DNA from: Plectosphaerella cucumerina
Lineage: Eukaryota > Ascomycota > Sordariomycetes > Glomerellales > Plectosphaerellaceae
Reading direction: 5' to 3'
Assembly (NCBI GenBank): GCA_020746995.1
Contig: JAGPXD010000002.1
Span: 6,014,001-6,078,000, forward strand
DNA length: 64,000 nt
Shown here: piece after piece, positions 45,686-56,441 of the stretch
How the letters are laid out: each line of letters begins with the position of its first letter
How positions within the stretch are numbered: position 1 is the first letter of the stretch
Program-made: the position numbers and the translations under genes
Notes under the pieces: model-generated
What the model was told of the DNA's origin: nothing
The model's input: only the letters and a program-made list of their open reading frames with translations
Databases searched by the model: none

Positions 45686-47708
45686 CTAGTACCGGCGCCT
45701 GGAACGGCCCCCACGACCCCGGCTGTCCGACGTCGTCGCCGCTGCCGCTGCCGCCGTGGTGCTGGCCCGGACGGCCGTCGTCAGCGTCGTCGGAGACCCC
45801 TGGTTGCCGCTTGCGGGCGTGGCGGCCGCTGCGGGAGTGTCCTTGCGCGTGGCGTAGTACGCCTCAAGGGCCTTCTCTGTATCGGCGACGCGGTACGGCT
45901 CGAGGTTGGCGAGGCTCTGCACCTTCTTGCTGACGTTTTCCGGCTCAAAGTCAGAATCCTTCTGCGCCACAGCGCGGTAGTCGGTGCTCATGGGGTCGAT
46001 GATGAGCGTCTCCTTGTACCCGAGGTCGGGGAGCACTGAGACATTAAAGGCAGCCATCATCTCGTGGTCCTCGTGGATCAGGTTGTGGCAGTGGAACATG
46101 TACAGGCCGTCCCAGGGGCTGCGGCGGTCAGTTAGTCAATCGTGAACTCGGGTCCAAGGGATCTGGGAACTCACGCATAGTTGGCTTCCACCAGCACCGT
46201 CTCGCCCGGACCCAGCCAGACAACATCCTTGAGCCCGGCAGCTTCGTAGTTCATCACCGACGCCCGCCCCCCCGAGCGCTTGAGCACCTTGAAGTCGACG
46301 AGGTGCACGTGGATCGGGTGCGACCATCCGCCCGAGGTGTTGATAAGCTCCCACACCTCGACGCGCCCCCGCGCCGGCTTGGCGAGCACCCGGTTATTGA
46401 CGTCCTTCCACGTCACACCGTTGATTGTCCAGTGCCCGTTCTTGCGCTCAAACTTGAACGAGTGGTCCACCTTGTTGGTGTCCGTCGGGTACGGGATGGT
46501 CCTGAACTTTGTCGGCAGAGCCGAGTCGTCGACCACGGCGGCGCCGTCAACGATGAACTTCATCACCTTGTCGGTGTGCAGGAAGTCCTCATCGGCCGCG
46601 AAACCCCGCGTGTTGCGCAGCGTCACGTTCTGTCCCTTGTACGTGGAAAAGTCGAAGACGACCTCGTACCGCTCCGCCATGGAGATGTACAGGTCCTTTG
46701 TCGGCTGCGGCGCGCTCAGGAGCCCGGCGTCGGACGCGATGACGTTGAAGTCCAGCTTGGTCCCGACGGCCTTGTCGTTTTCAAAGTAGAGCTTGAAGGA
46801 GCGCGAGATGGATGCGTCGAGGAAGCGGAAGCGGTACTTGCGAGGCTCTACCTTCATGTAGGGCCAGGGCTGGCCGTTGACGTGGATGATGTCTCCGTAC
46901 AGGCTGGTTTCTTCGTTCGCAGGCGAGTAGAGGCTGCCGTCCGTGTTGTACTGCTTGGCAGCCAGGACTAGGGGCACATCGTACTTGCCCTTGGGCAGGT
47001 TGAGTGGGTCCTCCTTCTCGTCGTGTAGGATGTACATGCCGGCCTGGCCAAAGTAGGCGTTCTCGGCCGTCTGGGTGGGTTAGCTGGGGGCAAGGGGAGT
47101 AGGCGGGTAAGTGAGAACTGACGTGATCAATGGCGTGGTCATGGTACCAGAGCGTACGGGCGTTCTGGCTGTTGGGGTAGTAGTAGTCCTTGTACTCGCC
47201 GTTCTTGGTGACGTCCTCTGCCCAACCATCCCATGGGGCGCGCTGAGGCTGGTCAGTCAGGTGGTTCTTGTGTGTCGAGGACATGGCTGACATACCGAGT
47301 AGGATCCGTGGAGGTGGACCGAGTTCGCCGGCTTGGCCTTGTTGATGAAGCGGACGACGGCTTCAGTGTCCCTCTCCATCATGAAGGTAGGGCCCGGGGA
47401 CACGCCATCATAGCCAACGAGTGTGGCGTTGCCCCTGTCGGGGTACACGTTGGCGGAGAACTCCTTGATCTCGATCTCGTAGTATCGTATGTCCTTCCCG
47501 TTGACAGGGTTCTTGACGGTCCTGGGCATGTCAGCAAGGTTATGGGGAATAGAAGAAGGTTGATTGCTCACTGCTTGATATCCTTGGGCTTGGGGATGGG
47601 CAGGGGATACTGGTAAAGCCACTTATAGGGAGGGCTTAGCCAATCCTTGGCCGAGGCCTCGCCGACGACGGCGAGAGCCAGGGCGAGCTTGGCGAGGGCG
47701 TTGACCAT
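45686..47708 (-). CDS. Secreted multicopper oxidase, bilirubin-oxidase-like
   Basis: Five exons: 47572-47708, 47296-47521, 47123-47242, 46175-47070 and 45686-46118, with four GT-AG introns of 50-65 nt, encode 603 residues. A signal peptide (MVNALAKLALALAVVGEASA) starts the protein. The four copper-ligand motifs are intact: HLHG at about 115-118, WYHDH at 153-157, HPIHVH at about 412-417 and HCHNLIHEDHEM at 469-480, the last supplying a Met axial ligand to type-1 copper. That final motif and the spacing resemble Myrothecium bilirubin oxidase more than typical lignin laccases. It oxidises phenolic or tetrapyrrole substrates and reduces O2 to water, outside the cell. After the last cupredoxin domain is an Ala/Thr-rich tail ending in an Arg-rich stretch, which could be processed. 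It is divergent from the secreted-protein gene at 50049. Confidence 0.93.
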
Positions 47709-50048
47709 CGTGCTTGCTTTTCTGATACGAGTTGGGGAGAAGGGGCAGTCTGGAGGGCTGGACGTTGGAGTTGGTCCTCTTGACTGAAAGGAGCAAGGAG
47801 GCCGGATCCGGGTGATTCTTATATCTGGAGTCTGGTATCACGAGAGGAGAGGCCCTTCTCTACGCCGCCCGCCGCTGGCCACATGCTTCCCGCACGCCGC
47901 CGCCGTTGCCTTGGACATCGCGGAGCATCGTCTCCAAGTCCAAAACCGCCGATTCACACTGGAGGCTCCGCGAGACGGACCAGGGCCCAGGCTTCGAAAA
48001 TCGCCGAGTAGTCGGCCGCCCCCGCGACCTCTTGCTCGCCAAGGTGTCACTCAGAAGCTCGGTGGCGTCCTCAGAGGTGCCGGACACCCGGAAAACCGGC
48101 AGAGGCGTTCCCAGGCGGACGGGTAGGTTGACCGATGCCACGGCCTACCAACGGGCAGCGGATGCTGCATGTTGGCTATCGATGGCGTTCACCGGCTTGG
48201 GGCAAGCTTTGCGGCTGAGCTATTGGAGGTGATGATGCCTGGAGAGGTCAGCATCAAGTCGTCGTCCCGCGAGTCAGGCACGTGGTTGTTCGGGAAGAGG
48301 GGGGGAGGTTCACCTCCGCTCCCGAGCGGGTGGTCTGCCCGCCCCCGGATCTGCCTCTGGTGAGGGTTCGCTGCTAGTGAACAGACCGGCAGATGGCGGA
48401 TGTCACGGAGCCGAGCGAAGATGGCAGCGAGAAAGAGTCCATGCCGTATCTGGACTGCGGCCAGGGCCCGTTCTGGAACCTCGATGGTGCCTGTTTGGGC
48501 CACATGGCAGCCCGTCCCGCGGGAACCGACCAATCGGCCGGCGGCGAAAGAACCATCATATGTCAGCGAGGGGAAGACCTCAAGGGTCCGATTTAGTGTT
48601 CGGGTTGGCCTTTTCGATAATGCGGGCTTTCCGGAGGGATCGGGCATCTCGGAGTTTTGTGGTTGTGGTGGACGAAAGGGGGGGTCGAGACCGACCCTGG
48701 TCGACACCATCACGATGTTCCGACCCACGATGCCGGAGCTCACATCCTGGTCGTATCCCTACGGATGAGGGCTGTCATGCAGGCTGATGTGAGGCGATCA
48801 TACGATACACCCCCTGCGGGAGAGCGTACGAATCGTGCATGTGGTTGGGTGGCGAGGGGCGAGCTGAGATGTTAGCGGCGTGGACAACACACAACCCATC
48901 GGAGCAAAAAACCTCTATGCGTTGCAGGACAGCCAGACTAGCCTTATCACGGGCCACCGAGAGAGACATCCAGACTGCCCAGAAAATCCGATGTTTCTAA
49001 TCCCCTCTCTGACATGATGACCTTTCGGTCCCGACCGACCGGGCAGGGGGGTTGCAACCCTCGTGATGTCCAGCCCTCGCGTGGATACCGAGGTCTTACA
49101 AGTTTCGTATCTGACATATCGAGAAAACGAGACGAGGGGAGGTGACACGGGGAATTGCCATTTCCGGCGTTGACATGCTGATGATGGGCTCGGTCTGGGC
49201 CCGATGAGAAGAGTCTGGCAGAGAAGCCCGTCCTTCGGCAAGCCGTTGCCAAGGCTTGCAGGACAAAGAGAAGACGCTGAAGAAGGCAAAGATGACGGGT
49301 GTCAGTGTCAAGCCAGGCTTCATGGTCTGAGACATTATGACGGGAAATCGCTGGAGATGAGACGTGTGCAAGATGGATGGACGTGGTGATGTGCTCGGTG
49401 AGAGCGCTCGTTCACCGAGCACAACCCCAGCTGAACAAGCATAAAATCATGCACATTTCTTCCCCCTCTTCTCGTATTTCTTATCGGCCAACTTCCCCTC
49501 CCCCCTCTTCAGCCAGCCCAAACACCCTCAGCTGTCATGCCGTAGGACGGGAATCCGGCACAGAAACCTCGGTGAGGGGGTCGAGGGTCTGGAGCATCTG
49601 CTTTCTTTGTTCTCCCAATGACCCGTCCATTCGGGTATTGCTCGCCACCACAGAACCTCTAGTGCCGGTCGCTGCCGCCCAGAAACGCGCGGGACAGCGG
49701 GACAGCGGGAGACAAGCTTTCTGGGGTTGCCGGGGAGGCGTCCCCGGATCGACAGAGGTCCAGGCGCGCCGGTTTGTCGGGAGCGCGCCGATGGGGCCTT
49801 GCCGAGACACGCAACGCGTGACCGTGGTCCTGGGATTGCCTTGTGTTGTGAGCATGGCAGGTGGTGAGTAGGGAGGATATGGGGGAATCGCCATGTGTGA
49901 TGGATGGGTTGACAACATAAAGTCTTCGCCGCCACGTTGTTGTCGGGTTGACCTAGAGGAGTCAGTAGCAGCAACAGTCAAGTCTCACTTCTCAACGTCT
50001 TTCTAGACTCTTTGTTCGAGTCGAACCTATTCTCTCCCAGAAGCAGTC
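47709..50048. other. Divergent 2.3-kb promoter region
   Basis: Lies between the oxidase gene and the secreted-protein gene, which point away from each other. A minus-strand frame at 49096-49335 would give 79 residues with a hydrophobic N-terminus (MSQTMKPGLTLTPVIFAFFS), but support is too weak to call it. No RNA gene or repeat is seen. Confidence 0.5.
47818..47824 (-). promoter_or_regulatory. TATA-like box of the multicopper oxidase gene
   Basis: On the minus strand ATATAAG lies about 110 bases before the oxidase start codon, a plausible distance for a fungal core promoter with a short leader. Confidence 0.4.
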
Positions 50049-51847
50049 ATGCACACTGCCCTCCGGCTTGTGTGGGTGCTTTGCGCCCTTGTCCTTGCAG
50101 CCCTCGCCGCTGATGTCGGTTTCGACTTTGACGGAGCCATCGAGGGGTATGATTCTCCCTGTCAAACCACTGTACACGACTAACACCACATAGTGCCACG
50201 GCGACTGATGACACTTTCAACACGGGCGGCTCGATCAGCGTCAACGGATACACCGTCAAGATCCCCAAGAATCTTCAGGTCAACTTCCCTGCCGCGTATG
50301 TCCCCTGGAAGGATTTTGTCGCCGCCTACAAGAGCGGCTCCTTCAGCGGCTACGAAGTCTCGGTAAGTCGCCACCTTCCCATCCAGCACAACGCTTGCCG
50401 CAGTGCTGACCCATGTCCCCAGGTCGTTGGAAATTTCGTCGGTGCCGACGGCCCCATCGCCGCGTCAGTCTCCATAGCCCAGTTCGCGACCCAAGGCAGT
50501 GTCGGCTTCATCAGCCAGGTGAACAACGACGGCACCATCAACATCAAAGATGGCCCTACCATCCGCATCAACGACCCCAACGCCGTCTACTCCGTCGGCT
50601 ACACCGGTGCTCCCTTCCTGACAGCCGACGATGAGAGCCCCAGCATTTCCTCCTTCTCAGGCTTCCCCATGTGTGTGCCCCGCAAGGCCGATGACCCCCT
50701 GTGCCCGGCCTCCAACCGCCCGGACGTCGGCGGCAGCAAGCAGGGCACCATCGCCGCACCGAACCCCATGGCCATGGCCCCGTTCATGCCCGGCGACTTT
50801 GTCGAGTACTCGGGCTTCAAGAACGGTGCCGGTGAAATTGTCTGCTACAGCATCGTCGCCACCAACATCCAGATCACCGCTGGCTCGGGTAACCCCTCCT
50901 TCATCCGTGTTGAGGACGTCAATATCGGCGTCTACACGGCCGATCCCAATGCAGAAGTCGGCGAGACCAAGGTGAGCCAGCTTCACTCCTTGTAGAGACG
51001 TATTGAGGCTAACCAACCCAAGTTCATCGGCTATGTGTCCGACACGTCCGGCTCGCCCCTAACCATCTGGGCGGTCGACATCGACCCCTGCACCGGCAAG
51101 GAGTCGTTCCGCAACATCGCCAATATCGACGTGCAGACGGGCGCCGCGCGCAACAAGTTCGTCTCGAAACTCAAGTCTCAGGCTGGCGACAAGTATACCC
51201 GCGAGTACCGCCTTACCGTAACGGGCACGCCCAAGAAGACAAGCAACAATATCATGGCGGGCTTCTACGTATCCCCGCCAACAGAGATCATCCAGCCCGA
51301 GCTCTCTGTGCCAGGTATCCCACCCATCGCCAACGACTTCTCCGCCTTCCAGCACCTCACTCAGGGCATCGGCCCAGACGAGGCCGGCAACATTTGGGGT
51401 CCACTGAGCCCCTTCCCGCAATCGGGCGTGAAGACGTTTGATATCTCGACTTGCCCACCTCCCGGCACGGGTACGGGCACTGGCACCACTCCTTCACCCA
51501 GCCCCGTCCCAGACACCGTCAAAGTCACCTCGGCGACTTGGTCCAACACGGGCGGTGGCACTCTTTCGGTGACGTGCACGTCGACCAACAAGGACAGCGC
51601 GCAGGTGGGCATGACGCTTGACTACCGCATCGGCACAACCGATCGCTTTGGTGTCACCATGACGGCTTCGACGACTACGCCGGGCACCTGGACGTTCAGC
51701 GGTCCTAAGATCAAGCTGCCCAACACCGTGACCTGCAAGAGCAAGCTGAATGGCTCGGCGTCGTTGGCCGTGACATCTCGCAGGAGGCGGCGGTCTGCGC
51801 GGCTGGATGCGAGGAAGGACGGAGTTGATGATGTCTGCAGCGACTAG
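50049..51847 (+). CDS. Secreted protein of unknown function with a C-terminal beta domain
   Basis: Four exons: 50049-50146, 50194-50362, 50423-50971 and 51023-51847, with introns carrying GTATGA, GTAAGT and GTGAGC donors, encode 546 residues. Residues 1-21 form a signal peptide (MHTALRLVWVLCALVLAALAA). The main part (about 30-430) is Gly/Thr/Asn-rich with alternating hydrophobics, suggesting beta-sandwich folds; conserved-looking phrases include PFMPGDFVEYSGF and DPCTGKESFRNIA. A low-complexity linker of Gly-Thr repeats and TPSPSPVPD leads to a compact 90-residue beta domain with a Cys pair (VTCTSTN and TVTCKSK), resembling bacterial Ig-like modules. The C-terminus is Arg-rich with no clear GPI signal. 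I do not recognise the family; an extracellular adhesive or carbohydrate-related role is only a guess. Confidence 0.8.
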
Positions 51848-52076
51848 GTAATAGCAGCCCGGGGTTAGGTCTTTGCGATGGCGTTGGGGTACAGTGGGCG
51901 GCGTTCTGGGAGTTTGGTCCTGCTTGGACACAAGAGATTGGATGCCATGCGTTCATCTAAATCGAAGAAGATCTATCTTTTGTCTCTCGTGCAGCGTACC
52001 CATCTTTGACTTTTCCCCCACCAGCGCCGTGTAATGATACATAGTGGAAGTGCCATGCCAATCCGAGTTTCGACCA

Positions 52077-52853
52077 TCAGGAGAAGAAGTGTCGAAGCAG
52101 GTGCCGAAGGACAGCATTCGAGACGCCCCCAGCCTTGAGTTCCGCCTTGGGGTATATCTTCTTGTTGTTCACCGAGTAGTTGATGAGTTCTCGCACCGTC
52201 CTGAACACAACCACGTGGTGGCGGCCCTCGGTGCGGCACCATTGGACGACGTCGGTGATGTTGACGTGCGTCTTGCTAAGAACCTACTGAAGGATTAGTA
52301 AGAGATCAGGGTTGGCGATGGACGGTCAACTTGCCTGTTTGCACTTTGTGATGCTCGCGGGAGGGTTGAAAATACCGACGGCATGGCAGACCTTGTGCCA
52401 GGTCTCAAGACTGGTTCCATTGCCAAACCGAGCCGCCACCTCGGCCCTGAAAGCCTCATGATATCTGGCCCTCGCCTCCATCGCGTTGTAGCCGTCGTTA
52501 CTACGGCCGAGGTGCCTGATGAGGTTCCGGAGTGAGTTGGAAGGCGTGAGGTCGGGATCGTATAGGAATGACGGGTAGGCCTCGAAGAATTCGTCAAGAG
52601 GCGAAGGCCCGGGAGCGGGGGTGCGAGTCGGTGCTGTGTTGAGTGGTGCTCCGTTGGGAGTTGCGACGTCCACTCCCGCATGGCTATCGGAGGTGTGCTG
52701 CTGCTTGGCAAGAGAAGATGTGAAAGGCCTGGTGTTACATCGCGAACAACACAGGGCCAGGTGTTCCGGCGAGTGCTCCAGGGAATCGATGATGTGTTGC
52801 TTCAGCTGCCTCGGCTCAGCGAAGCTGCGAGCACATACTTCGCACTGGACCAT
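52077..52853 (-). CDS. Small zinc-finger-like protein with a probable GC-AG intron
   Basis: Exons 52335-52853 and 52077-52283 encode 241 residues. The start is the ATG at 52853 (MVQCEVCARSF); the frame extends upstream only from a GTG. Two Cys/His clusters at the N-terminus (CEVCARSFAEPRQLKQHIID and CSRCNTRPF followed by QQHTSDSH) look like degenerate C2H2 fingers. Then come a Pro-rich linker and a helical domain (LRNLIRHLGRSNDGYNAMEA). The intron 52284-52334 starts GCAAGT rather than GT and ends CAGTAG, with a TACTAAT-like branch; using it continues the frame in phase for 68 more codons (DVVQWCRTEGRHHVVVFRT). Reading through it instead would stop after two residues. Function is unknown; nucleic-acid or protein binding is likely. 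Confidence 0.68.
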
Positions 52854-53827
52854 GTTGGCAGGTTGTCGATACACACCCAGGAGGATTCAGAATGAAGTAA
52901 TAAACTGCTGGAAAGCTCATCGAGATGAAGAGAACCCACAGAAGTGCTGCTGAAGATGGATTTTATTCATTATGCTTGCTTTGTTCTTACCGACATCTCA
53001 ACCCCTGGGCTGGTAGGCCTCCCGCATAAGAATCAAAACCAGGGGTTCATTGCATCACAAACGAAACTCCTAGAAGCGACCGATGGCCTTTGCAAAGTGA
53101 CTGAAGACCCTACTGAATTGCCCAAGACCCTGCAAGATCGGCCGTCTTCCAAGCTCCTCTGGCCGTTTGGTACACATCGGAAAAAGTCCATTGGGTGGAC
53201 TAACGGGTGCCTGCCGGAGGACAAAGATCTGCATGATGCGAACTCCCAGAGCGAACCGAACGCTGCAGCCAACCTGAAGGTGAGCGTGTTCACCGACGTG
53301 CAAACAGAACTTCCCAGGATGCCGTCCGTGCCGGGACCAGGGCGGCTACCCACGTACAGATGGAGCTGGCGGCATATTGACTTTCGACTTGTGCCTCAGC
53401 TGAAAAGGAACCCTTGGATTGCATCCGAGCTTCAAACGTCTCGTCGTAGCGTCAGGTCACGCCAGACGCAGGCAAGGCAGGTTAGGCGATGGCTCAGGGT
53501 CAGGTGAGAGCTGACGTTAGCGGACCAGTCTTCAGCTCCAGAGCTTTCGGTGTGAAATGGACGATGCACCATGCCGCCCCACCATGATTGGCCAATTCCT
53601 CCCGCCACACCAAGCCCGCGACCGAGGGTTAGCCGGCTGACTCAGCGAAAAGTTGCTCGGCACAGTCCCGACGCATCGGCTCTCAATCCGTCAGCCGATG
53701 TGCGCCGGCTTCCAGTAAAGAGCTTCCTGATATCATCACCGCGATATAACCACCACCCACCAACACCACCTTGCCCTCGCCTCGCCTCGCCTCACCACCT
53801 ATCCTCCACCCCCCAAAACCCGACACA
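52854..53827. other. Divergent promoter region
   Basis: About 970 bases between the zinc-finger-like gene and the glycine cleavage H gene. A 187-codon frame on the plus strand (52944-53507) shows neither a known motif nor fungal codon bias and is not called. The last 100 bases are CA/CT-rich leader sequence. Confidence 0.5.
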
Positions 53828-54414
53828 ATGGCCTCGATCGCTCGCTGCATGAGGCTGGCCGCCCGCCCGGCGCTCATGTCCGCCGCCACCAAGCCCATGG
53901 CCCGCCAGGCCTTCCGCCCTGCCCTCAAGTCCTTCTCGACAACACCCTCCGGTCAGCCCACCCAAGCTTCCACCCCTCTCCTGCCCTCCCGACTAACACT
54001 TCTCTCCCAGCCCTTGTGCGCAAGTACACCAAGGACCACGAGTGGATCGACCTCAGCGCCGACAACAAGACGGGCGTCATCGGCATCTCCGAGTACGCCG
54101 CCGAGCAGCTGGGCGACGTCGTCTACGTCGAGCTCCCCGAGGAGGGCGCCGTCGTGTCGGCCGGCGACGCCATCGGCGCCGTCGAGTCGGTCAAGAGCGC
54201 CGCCGACATCAACGCCCCCGTCAGCTGCAAGGTCGTCCAGGTCAACATTGAGCTCGAGGAGAAGCCCTCCAAGATCAACAAGGTGCCCGAGGACGACTCC
54301 AACGGCGGCGGCTGGCTGGCCCGCGTCGAGGTCGACGAGCAGGGCGTCAAGGACCTCGAGGCCCTGATGGACGCCGCCGCCTACAAGGAGTTCACGGCCG
54401 GCGAGGAGCACTGA
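53828..54414 (+). CDS. GCV3: Glycine cleavage system H protein, mitochondrial
   Basis: Exons 53828-53951 and 54011-54414, with intron 53952-54010 (GTCAGC donor, CTAAC branch, CCCAG acceptor), encode 175 residues. The Arg/Ala-rich, acid-poor N-terminus (MASIARCMRLAARPALMS to SFSTTPS) is a mitochondrial presequence. The mature domain runs KYTKDHEWIDL, ISEYAAEQLGDVVYVELPEE, then VESVKSAADINAPVSC, where Lys at about position 103 is the lipoylation site. H protein shuttles the aminomethyl group between the P, T and L subunits and is also a hub for protein lipoylation. The intron separates targeting sequence from mature domain. It is convergent with HEM3. Confidence 0.97.
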
Positions 54415-54802
54415 GCGGTACACGGGCACGGGCGGCGTGGATGAGCAGTTCAACCTGTGTTTCTCTTTATTTTACGTTTTTGCTTTCCCATCATTTTGCG
54501 GGATTGGAACCATCTTTCAACGGATCATGCGGCGGCGGCGGGAGGGGCCGACTTCCCGGATGTATCATACACCGGGCGGGGTCCGGCGACGGACGCGATC
54601 TCGCCCCCTTCTCACATCTTTTCCAGGCCGGCGCTTCAACGACATGGCACCCTGGGGTATAACCGGTAGAGCACGAGGCGAAAATGCATCTCTGAAAAAG
54701 GGAAAAAGGAAGAAATATGTCTCTTGGGCTCGTGACTGTAGTCTATGCTGGGTTGTGGTCATCATACATGCTCGCTCCGATTTTCTGCTTCTCCCCAAGG
54801 CA
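54415..54802. other. Convergent 3' spacer between GCV3 and HEM3
   Basis: About 390 bases with T-rich 3' UTR-like sequence just after GCV3. No gene is seen. Confidence 0.55.
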
Positions 54803-55888
54803 CTACGCAGCCGCGGTGGTGGTCGCACCGGCTGCCTTCTCGGCTGCTGCCGCCGCCGCCGCGGCACGAGTCTTGTTCACATCATCCAGGATGGTCTGGG
54901 CGCCGCGGTCGACGAGGTCCTTGGCCAGGGCCTTGCCCAGGGCGTCGGCGTCTTCTGCGGAGTGCACGGGGGCGGTAAGCTCGCCCAGCACGGCATCTTG
55001 GCCGTTGACGTGCACGACGGTGGCCTTGAGGCGCAGGGTGCGGTCCTCGGGGGAACCAACCCAGCTGGTCTCGACGCCGATGGGGACGCTGCAGCCGCCC
55101 TCGAGAGTGCGCATGATGCTCCGCTCGGCCTCGCAGGCGAGGCGGGTGGTAGCGTGATCGAAGCCGCGCAGGAGGGAGAGGACCCGCTCGTCGCCCTCAC
55201 GGGCCTCGAGGCACAGGGCGCCCTGGCCAACGGCGTAGAGGATGCCGCCGGTGGAGGAGTCAAGGTAATGCGAGATGCGGTCGCCGTAGTCCATGCGCAG
55301 CAGGCCGGCGGCGGCGAGGATGATGGCGGAGAAAGGACCCTCCTCATCGTCGAGCTTGCGCAGGCGCGTCTGGATGTTGCCGCGGACGTCCTGGAAGCGC
55401 AGGTCTGGGTAGATGCGGCGCAGCTGGGCGATGCGGCGGATAGAGCTGGTGCCGATGACGCTGCCTGCGGGGAGGTCGGCGAGGGACTTGTATTCGGCGG
55501 CGAGGGAGGCCTTGACGACGACAACGTCGCGGGGATCCTCGCGCTCGGAGACGGCGCCGATGACGCAGCCTTGGGGCAGGGTGGTGGGCATGTCCTTGAG
55601 GCAGTGGACAATCATGTCTAGCTCGCCGGCGCCGAGGCGGGCCTCGAGCTCGTTCGTCCAGAGACCCTTGCCGCCAAAGTTGTAGAGGGCGGTGACCTGG
55701 TCCTTGTCGCCGAGGGTCTGCATGGCGTGGATCTCGTAGTGGAGGTCGGGACGGAGGCGCTGTAGGCTCTCGATGACGAGCTCCGTCTGGCGGACGGCGA
55801 GGGCCGACTTGCGGGTGCCGATGTTGATGGTGTTGGCGGGGGTGGCAGCGGCGGCGGTGCCAGCAGAGGAGGAGGTCGTGTCGGCCAT
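54803..55888 (-). CDS. HEM3: Porphobilinogen deaminase (hydroxymethylbilane synthase)
   Basis: Intronless, 361 residues from the ATG at 55888 (CCCACCATGGCC context). It polymerises four porphobilinogen molecules into hydroxymethylbilane in haem synthesis, in the cytosol. Family marks: INIGTRKSALAVRQTELV at the N-terminus, NFGGKGLWTNELE, HCLKDMPTTLP, DVVVVK, GTSSIRRIAQLRR, DVRGNIQTRLRKLD, ILAAAGLLRM and LEGGCSVPIGVE, whose Cys (about residue 266) carries the dipyrromethane cofactor. The C-terminal domain ends in an Ala-rich tail. The frame continues upstream without a stop to another ATG at 56050, which would add 54 Pro/Ser/Arg-rich residues; the downstream ATG fits the family's length better. 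It shares a 553-bp divergent promoter with the aldo-keto reductase gene. Confidence 0.96.
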   Translation of the reverse strand: MADTTSSSAGTAAAATPANTINIGTRKSALAVRQTELVIESLQRLRPDLHYEIHAMQTLGDKDQVTALYNFGGKGLWTNELEARLGAGELDMIVHCLKDMPTTLPQGCVIGAVSEREDPRDVVVVKASLAAEYKSLADLPAGSVIGTSSIRRIAQLRRIYPDLRFQDVRGNIQTRLRKLDDEEGPFSAIILAAAGLLRMDYGDRISHYLDSSTGGILYAVGQGALCLEAREGDERVLSLLRGFDHATTRLACEAERSIMRTLEGGCSVPIGVETSWVGSPEDRTLRLKATVVHVNGQDAVLGELTAPVHSAEDADALGKALAKDLVDRGAQTILDDVNKTRAAAAAAAAEKAAGATTTAAA

Positions 55889-56441
55889 GGTGGGCGTCGG
55901 GGGGGGAGATGTCGGCGGGCGATTGACGCGACGCGGTGGTGGAGGGAGTTGGTCGGGCGGCGGCGAGGACGAGACTGAAATCTCGTACGAGCTTGGCAAC
56001 GTCAAGGGCCGAGATGTCGGTCGGGTGTAGCTTGAGTCGGAGCGGTGCATGGCGGGGTACCTACCTTTGGTACATGCGGGGCAGGGGCACGGTGCGTGTA
56101 GACTCTCCCCCTTTTGTGCACTGTCTCGACCTGCTGCACTTTGATGGAAGTCCGATCGCCGGACAGCGCCTCAGGGAGTTTTGCACCAAACACGGCGACC
56201 CTGAAGCACCGTTAGCGCCGTCATCAGGTTGCATTAGCGCCGAGGGCGAGTGTCGCCATCCCCAGACTTGCCGCTGTCATGAACATGCTGGGGACATGGT
56301 CGACATCAGATTGCGGATATACAAAGTCAAAAGAGGCCCATGGCGGATGAAAACTCCGACTATATAAGGCGGGGTTCCTCCTGAGACCCAGCCTGCAATG
56401 CCTTGCTCCCTAAACCCCCTCTTCTCCTTACTCCCCCCGCC
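55889..56441. other. Divergent promoter of HEM3 and the aldo-keto reductase gene
   Basis: About 550 bases. It includes the possible upstream HEM3 start (56050, minus strand) and the TATA box of the reductase. No separate gene is present. Confidence 0.6.
56361..56368 (+). promoter_or_regulatory. TATA box of the aldo-keto reductase gene
   Basis: A clean TATATAAG about 75 bases before the reductase start codon, followed by a CT-rich stretch. A strong TATA box in fungi often marks inducible or stress-responsive genes. Confidence 0.6.

Noticed and set aside
49096..49335. Possible small secreted protein (79 residues) on the minus strand
   Set aside because: Hydrophobic start only; no cysteine pattern, no promoter evidence and no clear codon bias.
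52944..53507. 187-codon plus-strand open frame between the zinc-finger-like and GCV3 genes
   Set aside because: Codon use is unlike neighbouring genes, there are no domains, and it lies in a divergent promoter region.
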